Below are positions 1 to 5,406 of a stretch of 8,029 nucleotides of DNA, piece after piece; position 1 is the first letter of the stretch, and the number at the start of each line of letters is the position of its first letter. The translations under genes were made by a program, and so were the position numbers. Source of the stretch: DATKEH01 sp035546355 (lineage in GTDB: Bacteria > Acidobacteriota > Thermoanaerobaculia > Multivoradales > JAIOJS01); NCBI GenBank assembly GCA_035546355.1, contig DATKEH010000194.1:1-8029 (forward strand), given 5' to 3'. The notes below the pieces were generated by a model, which saw nothing but the letters and a program-made list of their open reading frames with translations, did no database searches and was not told where the DNA came from.

Positions 1-7
1 GGAAGGC

Positions 8-436
8 CTACTCCTTGCCCAAACTCAGAGACTTCGTGATCGCGCGGGCGAAGTCTTCGAGCTGGTCGAGCTCCTCGGTGAGGATCTCGTGCAGGCGCCG
101 ATGATCGACCTCGAGGTAGAGGTGCACGAGGACGTTGCGCAGGGCGGCCCATCCCTCCATCTGCTGCGCGAGCCCCGGTGAGAGCACCCCCTCCTCGCTC
201 AGGACCTGAAATGCCTCACGGTAGCTCACGGGCGGCCGCCAGCCGCGCTCGGCGATGAGCTGGGTGGCCAGGTGGATGGCGACCTCCCCGGCGAGCTGGA
301 GCCAGCGCTCCGCCTTCGCCTGAGTGTCCCGGTCCCTCAGAAACGTCTCGCGGTCGATGCCCTGGAACCGCCGGAGGTCTCGGAGGAGCTGTTCCAGCTT
401 GCCGAGGCGGCGGTCGAAGGTCTCACGGTCGACCAA
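8..436 (-). CDS. hepT: HepT-like HEPN ribonuclease toxin (type VII TA)
   Basis: Toxin half of a MntA-HepT (MNT/HEPN) module; such toxins are cytosolic RNases kept inactive by AMPylation of a tyrosine by the MNT partner. The 142-residue all-alpha protein carries the signature RX4HXY as R100-NVLV-H105-L-Y107, in the usual place in the C-terminal third. Y107 is the expected modification site and R100/H105 the expected nuclease residues. The N-terminal half (about 36-60, with KAERWLQLAGEVAIHLATQL) matches the conserved helix of the DUF86 family. I chose the TTG at 436-434 because it follows GGGAGGGG (minus strand, 448-441) by 4 nt and overlaps the mntA stop by 14 nt. A longer in-frame extension to 583 exists, but it is low-complexity Arg/Ser/Thr sequence antisense-like to nothing conserved and lies wholly inside mntA. 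The rare start codon and overlap suggest translation coupled to, and weaker than, the antitoxin. Family assignment is firm; activity is inferred. Confidence 0.9.
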   Translation of the reverse strand: MVDRETFDRRLGKLEQLLRDLRRFQGIDRETFLRDRDTQAKAERWLQLAGEVAIHLATQLIAERGWRPPVSYREAFQVLSEEGVLSPGLAQQMEGWAALRNVLVHLYLEVDHRRLHEILTEELDQLEDFARAITKSLSLGKE

Positions 437-860
437 ACCGCCCCTCCCGCAGCCGCTCCTCCCGCGCCCGGCGGTGGATCTCCCGGTAGTGTCGCTCGTC
501 CTCGGACATCGCGAACGTCTTGACGAAGTAGCGCACGTAGGCGACGCGGTCGCGGGCGCAGAGGAGCTCGCCTTGGAGGGCACGATGGCCGAGCAGGGGC
601 GGGGCGTCGTTGAGCACCGTCACGTCGACCGGCGCGACCTCCTCGAGCTCGGCGATCAAACGCAGCCGCAGCTCGAAGCGCTCCCTCGCCGTGAGGGTGG
701 GATCGAGGAACACGCCCAGGTCCCAGTCCGAGTCCGGCCGAACGCCCCGGCCCGATATTCGGGAACCGAAGAGCAGGGCGAAGAAAATCGCCGGGTGCTC
801 GCCGAGACGGGCGACGAGGCGATCGCGGGCGCCCCGCGTCTTCTGTGCGGAGGTTGCCAC
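423..860 (-). CDS. mntA: MntA-like nucleotidyltransferase antitoxin (MNT domain)
   Basis: Minimal nucleotidyltransferase of the pol-beta superfamily, the antitoxin that AMPylates HepT. In 145 residues one sees G32-S33, then D45-W-D47 (metal-binding pair, followed by LGVF) and the third acidic strand residue D79 in PVDVTVLNDAPPLL. The sequence LLFGSR before the loop and NDAPPLLGH after the third Asp are typical of the family. The GS-to-DxD spacing is 11 residues, one more than the common GSX10DXD. The start is GTG at 860-858; an internal ATG would remove the catalytic loop. No Shine-Dalgarno is visible, but TAGAAT lies 6 nt upstream (see the promoter entry). It is the first gene of the operon, with hepT overlapping its 3' end. 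Length agrees with known MntA proteins (about 140 residues). Confidence 0.9.
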   Translation of the reverse strand: MATSAQKTRGARDRLVARLGEHPAIFFALLFGSRISGRGVRPDSDWDLGVFLDPTLTARERFELRLRLIAELEEVAPVDVTVLNDAPPLLGHRALQGELLCARDRVAYVRYFVKTFAMSEDERHYREIHRRAREERLREGRFGRP

Positions 861-866
861 GACCCG

Positions 867-872
867 ATTCTA
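867..872 (-). promoter_or_regulatory. Candidate -10 box of a leaderless mntA-hepT transcript
   Basis: On the minus strand TAGAAT is followed by six bases (CGGGTC) and then the GTG start of mntA. This spacing would put the transcription start on the GTG itself. No -35 resembling TTGACA is found 16-18 nt further upstream. It fits the TAnnnT pattern shared by four other gene starts in this window; alone it would be weak evidence. Confidence 0.45.
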
Positions 873-901
873 GCCGCTCGACAGCCGAGCGATCCCCCTT
901 G

Positions 902-929
902 CCCCAGCGAGAGCCCCCCAGCGGGAGCC
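902..929. repeat. Two tandem copies of a 14-bp C-rich unit
   Basis: CCCCAGCGAGAGCC (902-915) is followed directly by CCCCAGCGGGAGCC (916-929), differing at one base, and by a further CCCAC that starts like a third copy. It lies in the gene-free stretch upstream of mntA. No function is apparent; replication slippage in non-coding DNA is the simplest origin. Confidence 0.6.
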
Positions 930-983
930 CCCACCCACTTTCGGGGTGCGCAGGTCCTCCGTGCCCACCATGACCCGCGTCGG

Positions 984-1079
984 ACCGACCAGGTGCTGGC
1001 GTGGCAGACCGAGCGGCTGCTGGCGCTGGCCCTGGCGCGCGAGGGGGGCGTGGTGCACGTCCGCCCCGAGCTGGTGGTC
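984..1079 (+). pseudogene. Possible remnant of ATP-dependent DNA ligase C-terminal domain
   Basis: In the 296-bp gap between mntA and the gene at 1157, one plus-strand frame gives about 32 residues with coding-like codons (third positions almost all G or C). They include TDQVLAWQTERLLAL and VVHVRPELVV. From memory, this matches the OB-fold part of bacterial ATP-dependent DNA ligases, where GKTFKGLTD, then LAWQTER, then VHVRPELVVEIAF are expected. The text is lost on both sides: the expected KTFKG before TD and the EIAF after ELVV are absent. The frame has no plausible start with a ribosome-binding site and runs on into the next gene. It therefore looks like a stranded fragment left by deletion. 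No alignment was run. The short length leaves room for coincidence, though the order and spacing of the matching residues argue against it. Confidence 0.5.
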
Positions 1080-1115
1080 GCGGGGGCCGCACGGCGAGAC
1101 GCTGCAGCCGAGGGG

Positions 1116-1121
1116 TATGCT
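1116..1121 (+). promoter_or_regulatory. Candidate -10 box for the gene at 1157
   Basis: TATGCT lies 35 nt before the ATG at 1157, with TAGATT overlapping it at 1121-1126. A start near 1128 would give a leader of roughly 30 nt containing the AGGAGA ribosome-binding site. No good -35 is visible at 16-18 nt spacing, so support is modest. Confidence 0.35.
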
Positions 1122-1156
1122 AGATTCCGTCCGGTTCGGGACACAGGAGATCCCCC

Positions 1157-1897
1157 ATGGTCACGCCACAGCAACCCGTAGAGCCGAAGAAGAAGGGCCT
1201 CCATCCACTCGCCTGGGTCGCCATCGGCTGCGCCGCCCTGGTGGTGATCGGCGGCATCGTCACCGTCGTCGCCACCATGTTCGTGGGCAGCAAGGTCAAG
1301 GGCTTCGTCGAGCGCGCGGAGAAGAACCCCGAGCTGGTGGCGGTGGAGATGATGGCCGCGGCCAATCCCGAGGTGGAGATCGTCGCCAGCGACGAGGACG
1401 CCCGTACGGTGACCCTGCGCAACACCGCCACCGGAGAGGTGACGACCCTGGACTTCGCCGACGTGCGGGAGGGGAGGATCCGTTGGAGCGGCGAAGGGGA
1501 GGAGGAGGCGGAGCTCTCGATGGGGGGCGAAGAGGGGGTGTTCGAGGTCAGGTCCAAGGAGGGCACCTTCCGGCTCGGCGCCGGCGGCGAGATCCCCGCC
1601 TGGGTGCCGGCGTACCCCGGCGGCACCACCGAATCGGGGTTCCGCAGCGAGGACGCCCAGCAGGTGGCCGGCACCTTCATGATCGAGACCGGCGATCCGC
1701 TGGACCAGGCCTTCGAGTTCTACAATCGTCAGCTCGCGGCCCAGGGGTACGAGCTCTCCGAGACCCAGTTCTCTTCGCCGCAGGGGAGGGGCGCGATGCT
1801 CAACGGCAGCCAGGAGGGGCGGCAGCTGAACCTGACCTTCAGCGAAGAGGACGGCCGGACGAAGATCGCCGTCGGCTACTCCCTGCAGAAGCAGTAG
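1157..1897 (+). CDS. Membrane-anchored protein with 'YPG' C-terminal domain, unknown function
   Basis: I cannot name a function for this 246-residue protein. Residues 1-18 are polar and end with KKKGLHP, followed by one strongly hydrophobic segment (about 19-43), so it is probably a signal-anchor with the rest outside the cytoplasm. The middle (about 65-140) is beta-rich and acidic, with a run of Glu around 112-119. The C-terminal part (about 146-246) starts with IPAWVPAYPGGT and continues with an FxxETGDP...FEFYNRQLAAQGYEL segment, then beta strands ending in IAVGYSL. This layout (YPG, then FY..L...GY, then short strands) is common in secreted or anchored proteins of Acidobacteriota and relatives, from memory. 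The ATG is preceded by AGGAGA at 1145-1150, 6 nt away, which fixes the start. A second anchored protein follows after 16 nt, so the two likely form an operon. Confidence 0.85.
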   Translation: MVTPQQPVEPKKKGLHPLAWVAIGCAALVVIGGIVTVVATMFVGSKVKGFVERAEKNPELVAVEMMAAANPEVEIVASDEDARTVTLRNTATGEVTTLDFADVREGRIRWSGEGEEEAELSMGGEEGVFEVRSKEGTFRLGAGGEIPAWVPAYPGGTTESGFRSEDAQQVAGTFMIETGDPLDQAFEFYNRQLAAQGYELSETQFSSPQGRGAMLNGSQEGRQLNLTFSEEDGRTKIAVGYSLQKQ

Positions 1898-1913
1898 GGC
1901 GGGCGGCGCTGCG

Positions 1914-2435
1914 ATGCCGGTACCGCGGGGGCTCTGGCGGCGGGTCGCCGTGTTGGCCGTCCTGGCGGCGGTGCTGGCCACCCTCTGGGCGCAGTGGCAC
2001 AGTCCGCAGCGCCGCATCCTGCGCCGCCTGGCGGCGCTCGAGGAGGCGCTGGAGAAGGACGGCCCGGAAGACCAGCTCGCCACTCTCGGGCGGGGGCGAG
2101 AGATCACGCGCTTCTTCGCGCCGGGGTTCCTGATCCTCGCCGCTCCCTACGAAGGGCGCATCTCCAGCCCGCAGGAGCTGGTCGGCGCGGTGCACCGGCT
2201 GCGCTCTGCCGGCACCACCGTGGCGGTCGACTTCCGCGACGTCGAGATCGAGGTGCGGCGGGCCAACGACACCGCCGACATGGGCCTGGAGGCGACGGTG
2301 GCCATCGACCTCGGGGACGGCGAGGGGCGCGAGAGCTACCGCGGCCGCCTGCAGTGGGTGGAGGAGGAAGGCCAGTGGCTCATCCAGCAGGTGGAGATCC
2401 TCGAGGTCCTGGAGGGCGGCAGGCGGCTCTTCTGA
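1914..2435 (+). CDS. Membrane-anchored protein, possible NTF2-like fold
   Basis: No family could be named with confidence for this 173-residue protein. It opens with a short basic end (RGLWRR), then a hydrophobic segment (about 11-26), which is either an anchor or an uncleaved signal; there is no lipobox cysteine. Helix-forming sequence follows (30-60: RRILRRLAALEEALEKDG), then FFAPGFLILAAP, then alternating strands ending in YRGRLQWVEEEGQWLIQQVEILE. Helices first, then a curved sheet whose last strands read W-x-I-x-x-V-E-I, is what SnoaL/NTF2-like domains look like, but that is inference. It lies 16 nt after the preceding gene on the same strand with only a weak AGGGCGGG upstream, so it is probably co-translated with its neighbour. 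It ends 20 nt from the convergent methyltransferase-like gene. Confidence 0.8.
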   Translation: MPVPRGLWRRVAVLAVLAAVLATLWAQWHSPQRRILRRLAALEEALEKDGPEDQLATLGRGREITRFFAPGFLILAAPYEGRISSPQELVGAVHRLRSAGTTVAVDFRDVEIEVRRANDTADMGLEATVAIDLGDGEGRESYRGRLQWVEEEGQWLIQQVEILEVLEGGRRLF

Positions 2436-2436
2436 A

Positions 2437-2452
2437 GCGCCGGCGCCGGCGC
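2437..2452. terminator. 16-bp perfect palindrome between convergent genes
   Basis: GCGCCGGCGCCGGCGC is its own reverse complement and fills most of the 20-bp gap between the stops at 2435 and 2456. It can fold as a 6-bp G/C stem with a GCGC loop in either transcript. There is no T-tract on either side, so a classical intrinsic terminator is not shown; a bidirectional transcription barrier is possible. In DNA this GC-rich it may also be chance. Confidence 0.3.
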
Positions 2453-2455
2453 CCC

Positions 2456-3130
2456 CTACCCCTCTGCCGGGCGCTCGGCGGCTCCTTCGGCGCGCAGCCC
2501 CAGCAGGTACTCCTGCATCCCCAGCTTCAGCAGATAGGCCCTCTCGACGCGGAAGGGGGCCATGGCCTGCTCGAGCGCCGCCTGGGTGTAGCGGGGAGAG
2601 GGTAGGGCACGGGGGTGGGCGGCGGGGATGTAGCGGATCCTGCTCTCACCGAGGATCTCCCAGCGCCCGGGCTCGCCCGGCAGCCGGCTCGCGCGCGACA
2701 CCAGCGCGTAGAGCAGGCAGCCCTGGCGGCACCAGGGCAGCAGGCGCTCGGCGAGGACGCGAATCACCGGCGCGCCGACGAAATCGAGCAGATCCCAGGC
2801 GAAGATCGCGTCGAAGGCGGTACCGTCGGGGAAACGGAGCAGGTCGGGGAGGGCTGCCGCGCAGCCGGGATCGAAGGTGCCCGCGGAGCGGCAGGGAGCG
2901 AGGGTGCGCAGGGCATCCTCGACGGCGTAGCCGACCCCCCGGGAACCGAAGAAGGCGAGGTTGATGTTGTGTGCCGAGCCGAGGTCGAGCACCCGCGGAT
3001 CTCGCCGCTCGGCGAGCCGTCGCAGCAGCACGCCCAGGGCGTGGGAATGGAAGTCCACCGGCGCGGGGGTGGCGGGCTCCTCGGGTGGCGAGGCGCGGCC
3101 GCGACGGCCGAAGGGCCACAGGGGCGTCAC
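2456..3130 (-). CDS. Class I SAM-methyltransferase-like protein, coupled to bactofilin
   Basis: The 224-residue protein has a Rossmann-like core. Strand 1 with a glycine-containing motif I is at 47-55 (VLDLGSAHN), a possible acidic end of strand 2 at 70-72 (VED), and the strand-4 region at 106-118 (FDAIFAWDLLDFV), followed by a helix and strand (ERLLPWCRQGCLLYALVS). This order is that of class I methyltransferases. Motif I departs from E/DxGxGxG (D-L-G-S-A-H-N), so SAM binding is likely but not certain, and no substrate can be given. The start chosen is GTG at 3130-3128, whose GTGA overlaps the bactofilin stop. The longer in-frame reading to 3268 adds only a Gly/Ala/Arg-rich stretch antisense to nothing but in another frame of the bactofilin gene. 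No Shine-Dalgarno precedes the GTG, in keeping with translational coupling. The position suggests a role tied to the bactofilin scaffold. Confidence 0.8.
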   Translation of the reverse strand: MTPLWPFGRRGRASPPEEPATPAPVDFHSHALGVLLRRLAERRDPRVLDLGSAHNINLAFFGSRGVGYAVEDALRTLAPCRSAGTFDPGCAAALPDLLRFPDGTAFDAIFAWDLLDFVGAPVIRVLAERLLPWCRQGCLLYALVSRASRLPGEPGRWEILGESRIRYIPAAHPRALPSPRYTQAALEQAMAPFRVERAYLLKLGMQEYLLGLRAEGAAERPAEG

Positions 3131-3615
3131 GGCATGGGCGTGCCGGCCGCCGGCGGCCGTTCCGCCGCCACCTCCGCCGGCAGCGCCGTTTGCGCCGGCC
3201 GCGCCGGTGGGCGCTCGACGCCGGCCGTCTCGGCGCCACCCATGTCGACCGAGCCGTGGAAGCGGCATCCCTCCTCCAGCACCGCCGACGGCGCCTTGAT
3301 GTCGCCACGCATCCGCCCCGCCGCCCGCAGCACCGCGCGCTGCTCGGCGACCAGGTCCCCCTCGACCTCCCCCTCGACCACCACTTCGGCCGCCAGCAGC
3401 TGCCCCTCGACGCGGCCGCCGGAGGCGACCGTCAGCCGGCGCCCCGGGAGACGGACGGTGCCCTCGACCCGGCCTTCGACCACCAGGTCCTCCTCGCCCA
3501 ATAGATCGCCCTTGAGGACGGTGGCCGCACCGATGACGGTGACGCCGCCGCCGGCCCGCGCCGGGCCCGCCGGTCGTGCCGGATTCCGTTGCCGTTCGTC
3601 GCTGGCGGTCGTCAT
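3127..3615 (-). CDS. Bactofilin (polymer-forming cytoskeletal protein)
   Basis: Bactofilins assemble without nucleotide into filaments that scaffold envelope or morphogenetic enzymes at the membrane. Residues about 25-126 are the domain: a right-handed beta-helix ladder visible as repeated short strands with G-D/E-V/L steps (VTVIGAATVLKGDL, DLVVEGRVEGTV, VVVEGEVEGDLVA, MRGDIKAPSAVLEEG). The N-terminal 24 residues are disordered and basic, and the C-terminal tail (about 127-162) is Pro/Ala-rich, both usual for the family. The ATG at 3615 follows GGAGGT (minus strand, 3630-3625) by 9 nt. The gene is first in an operon with the methyltransferase-like gene, which overlaps its stop by 4 nt. A strong promoter lies upstream (3640-3668). 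Confidence 0.93.
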   Translation of the reverse strand: MTTASDERQRNPARPAGPARAGGGVTVIGAATVLKGDLLGEEDLVVEGRVEGTVRLPGRRLTVASGGRVEGQLLAAEVVVEGEVEGDLVAEQRAVLRAAGRMRGDIKAPSAVLEEGCRFHGSVDMGGAETAGVERPPARPAQTALPAEVAAERPPAAGTPMP

Positions 3616-3639
3616 CTCGTCGCCACCTCCATGGATGAG

Positions 3640-3668
3640 AGGGTAAGGAAGGGCGGGGGTGGCGTCAA
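3640..3668 (-). promoter_or_regulatory. Sigma-70-type promoter of the bactofilin operon
   Basis: On the minus strand TTGACG (3668-3663) is separated by exactly 17 bp from TACCCT (3645-3640). The -35 matches the consensus at five of six bases, the best in the window. The expected start near 3633 gives a leader of about 18 nt that includes the GGAGGT ribosome-binding site. The promoter fits wholly in the 60-bp gap below the end of the sirtuin gene, so the bactofilin need not depend on sirtuin transcription. Confidence 0.6.
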
Positions 3669-3675
3669 GGTGCCG

Positions 3676-4491
3676 TCACCGGCCGGCCAGGCACTGGACG
3701 GCAGCGGGCAGCAGCCCCTCGGCGGCAGCGCACAGGAGCTCGACGCCGGGTGGGTGGCTACTCGCCGCGACCGGGTCGATGGCCAGCACCGGCGTGCGAC
3801 GCCGCCAGGCGGCGCGCAGCAGCAGGTCGGTCACCCCCACCGAGAAGGAGGTGCCGACGAAGAGCAGCAGGGCGGCGGCGTCGGCCGCCGCCAGCACCCG
3901 CTCGATCTGGTAGTCGTCGTGCCCCTGGTAGTACTCGTCGAACCACAGCACGTGCGGCCGCAGCAGCGAGTCGCACCGCGGGCAGCGCGGCAGGTTCTCC
4001 GCCAGCGGCGCGGCGGCGAAGCGCTCCAGCCCGGCCTGGTCGCGCGCCAGCGAGCCGGCGGGCGCGCCGAGGGTGCAGCCGTCGCGGCAGCAGCGCACCC
4101 GATCCACCGAGCCGTGCACCTTCACCAGCCGCTGCGACCCGGCGGCCTCGTGCAGGGTGTCGATGTTCTGGCTGACCAGCAGCAGCTCGCCGCCACCGCC
4201 GGCGTGCCAGCGCTCCAGCGCGGCGAGCGCGTGGTGGGCGGGGTTCGGCCGCGCTCGCAGCACCTGCGAGAAGCGCTCGAGATACCAGCGCCAGGACCCC
4301 AGGGGGTCGCGCCGGAAGTACGCCAGGGTGCCGAGCTCGGTGACGTCCCGCGCCCACACCGCGCCGGGGTCGGTGCCGCGAAAGGTGGGGATGCCGCTGG
4401 CGAGGCTCACGCCGGCGCCGGTGATGACGACCACCCCCTGTGCGGCGGCGCTGTCGAGGGCGAGGGTGAGGCGGTCGAGCTCCGCGCCCAT
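3676..4491 (-). CDS. Sir2-family NAD-dependent protein deacylase (sirtuin)
   Basis: Sirtuins remove acyl groups from lysine using NAD+, giving nicotinamide and O-acyl-ADP-ribose. In this 271-residue cytosolic protein the NAD-binding motif is at 25-39 (GAGVSLASGIPTFRG), QNID at 108-111, the catalytic histidine is H126 in KVHGS, and GTSFSV at 213-218 closes the NAD site. Zinc cysteines are C134/C135 and C139, then C170 and C173 (CPRC). RPHVLWFDE at 178-186 is the usual loop after the zinc module. Y70 and R73 (WYLER) form the YxxR signature that in SIRT5 and CobB reads the carboxylate of succyinyl- or malonyl-lysine, so desuccinylase activity is predicted. The usual Asn near the C-terminus (I-N-x-E) is D239 here. 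The start is ATG 4491 with no Shine-Dalgarno; TATCCT ends 8 nt upstream. It is divergent from the sulfurtransferase. Confidence 0.92.
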   Translation of the reverse strand: MGAELDRLTLALDSAAAQGVVVITGAGVSLASGIPTFRGTDPGAVWARDVTELGTLAYFRRDPLGSWRWYLERFSQVLRARPNPAHHALAALERWHAGGGGELLLVSQNIDTLHEAAGSQRLVKVHGSVDRVRCCRDGCTLGAPAGSLARDQAGLERFAAAPLAENLPRCPRCDSLLRPHVLWFDEYYQGHDDYQIERVLAAADAAALLLFVGTSFSVGVTDLLLRAAWRRRTPVLAIDPVAASSHPPGVELLCAAAEGLLPAAVQCLAGR

Positions 4492-4499
4492 GGCGCGCC

Positions 4500-4505
4500 A
4501 GGATA
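4500..4505 (-). promoter_or_regulatory. Candidate -10 box of a leaderless sirtuin transcript
   Basis: On the minus strand TATCCT, preceded by TG, is followed by 8 nt (GGCGCGCC) and the ATG of the sirtuin gene. Transcription would start at or next to the ATG. No -35-like sequence is visible. It lies in the same 48-bp divergent gap as the candidate for the sulfurtransferase. Confidence 0.4.
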
Positions 4506-4522
4506 CAGGAGCGCTACGCTGG

Positions 4523-4528
4523 TATCAT
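4523..4528 (+). promoter_or_regulatory. Candidate -10 box of a leaderless sulfurtransferase transcript
   Basis: TATCAT ends 8 nt before a GTG at 4537 and 11 nt before the ATG at 4540. The GTG is directly adjacent to and in frame with the ATG. A start at about 4535-4537 gives no or almost no leader. No Shine-Dalgarno or -35 is visible. Confidence 0.4.
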
Positions 4529-4539
4529 CGAAAACCGTG

Positions 4540-5403
4540 ATGACCGATATTGCCGACCGCGGCTATGCCGATCCGGAGATCCTGGTGTCCACCGAATGGG
4601 TCGCCCAGCACCTCGACGACCCCGGAGTGCGGGTGGTGGAGAGTGACGAGGATCCTCTGCTCTACCCCTCGGGCCACGTCCCCGGCGCCGTCGAGGTCGA
4701 CTGGGCGCGGGACCTGAACGACCCGTTGCGCCGCGACTACCTCGGCGCCGAGTCCTTCGCCGAGCTGATGAGCCGCCTGGGGATCACCCCCGAGACCACG
4801 GTGGTCTTCTACGGCGACAAGAACAACTGGTGGGCCTGCTACGCCTATTGGGTCTTCCAGCTCTTCGGCCACGCCAGGGCGAAGATCATGGATGGCGGGC
4901 GCCTGAAGTGGCAGCAGGAGGGGCGGCCGCTGGTGCGCGAGGTGCCGCAGTACGAGAGCACCGACTACCCGGTGCCGCAGCGCGACGACTCGCGAATCCG
5001 CGCCTTCCGCGACCAGGTGATGCGTCACGTCGAGACCGGGGGTCCGCTGATCGACGTGCGCAGCCCGGCCGAGTACACCGGCGAGCGGCTGCACATGGCC
5101 GAATACCCCAACGAGGGCGCGCTGCGCGGCGGCCACATTCCCGGGGCGGCGAACGTGCCCTGGGCGCGGGCAGTGGGGCCCGACGGCACCTTCCTGCCGG
5201 CCAGCGAGCTGCGGGCGATCTACGAGGGGGAGGCGGGGCTGTCGCCGGCGGACGACGTGGTCGTCTACTGCCGCATCGGCGAACGCAGCAGCCACACCTG
5301 GTTCGTGCTCACCCACCTGCTGGGCTACGACCGGGTGCGCAACTATGACGGCAGCTGGACGGAGTGGGGGAACCTGGTGGGCGCCCCCATCGAGCGCCCG
5401 TAG
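4540..5403 (+). CDS. sseA: SseA-type two-domain sulfurtransferase (rhodanese fold)
   Basis: Transfers a sulfane sulfur from thiosulfate or 3-mercaptopyruvate to an acceptor through a cysteine persulfide. The 287 residues form two rhodanese domains: an N-terminal one (about 13-130) in which the loop YGDKNNWW (91-98) has no cysteine and is therefore structural, and a C-terminal one (about 155-285) with the active loop C244-RIGERS. Conserved signatures LIDVRSPAEYTGE, GGHIPGAANVPW and NYDGSWTEWG are present. The text closely resembles mycobacterial SseA (Rv3283) as I recall it, including the CRIGERSSHTWFVLTHLLG stretch. That loop is the thiosulfate-type CRxGxR rather than the CG(S/T)GVT of E. coli SseA, so the preferred donor is open. 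The start could equally be the GTG at 4537, one codon upstream and better placed for a leaderless start. The gene ends 3 nt from the convergent sufE-like gene. Confidence 0.93.
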   Translation: MTDIADRGYADPEILVSTEWVAQHLDDPGVRVVESDEDPLLYPSGHVPGAVEVDWARDLNDPLRRDYLGAESFAELMSRLGITPETTVVFYGDKNNWWACYAYWVFQLFGHARAKIMDGGRLKWQQEGRPLVREVPQYESTDYPVPQRDDSRIRAFRDQVMRHVETGGPLIDVRSPAEYTGERLHMAEYPNEGALRGGHIPGAANVPWARAVGPDGTFLPASELRAIYEGEAGLSPADDVVVYCRIGERSSHTWFVLTHLLGYDRVRNYDGSWTEWGNLVGAPIERP

Positions 5404-5406
5404 ACC

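Noticed and set aside
437..583. N-terminal extension of HepT to an upstream ATG
   Set aside because: The extra 49 residues are Ser/Arg/Thr-rich, read mntA in another frame and match nothing in HEPN proteins; the TTG at 436 has a good ribosome-binding site.
870..1058. 62-codon minus-strand frame in the gap upstream of mntA
   Set aside because: No recognisable features or ribosome-binding site, and the opposite strand shows the ligase-like remnant with better codon bias.
656..2107. 483-codon minus-strand frame across the mntA upstream region and the gene at 1157
   Set aside because: It overlaps two supported genes and an intergenic region, has low-complexity composition, no family features and no ribosome-binding site.
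946..2133. 395-codon plus-strand frame overlapping both anchored-protein genes
   Set aside because: Arg/Gly-rich out-of-frame reading of the genes at 1157 and 1914, which have anchors, plausible starts and domain-like sequence.
3589..4539. Long N-terminal extension of the sulfurtransferase frame back to 3589
   Set aside because: The extension is antisense to the sirtuin gene and compositionally odd, whereas known SseA proteins begin near the ATG at 4540.
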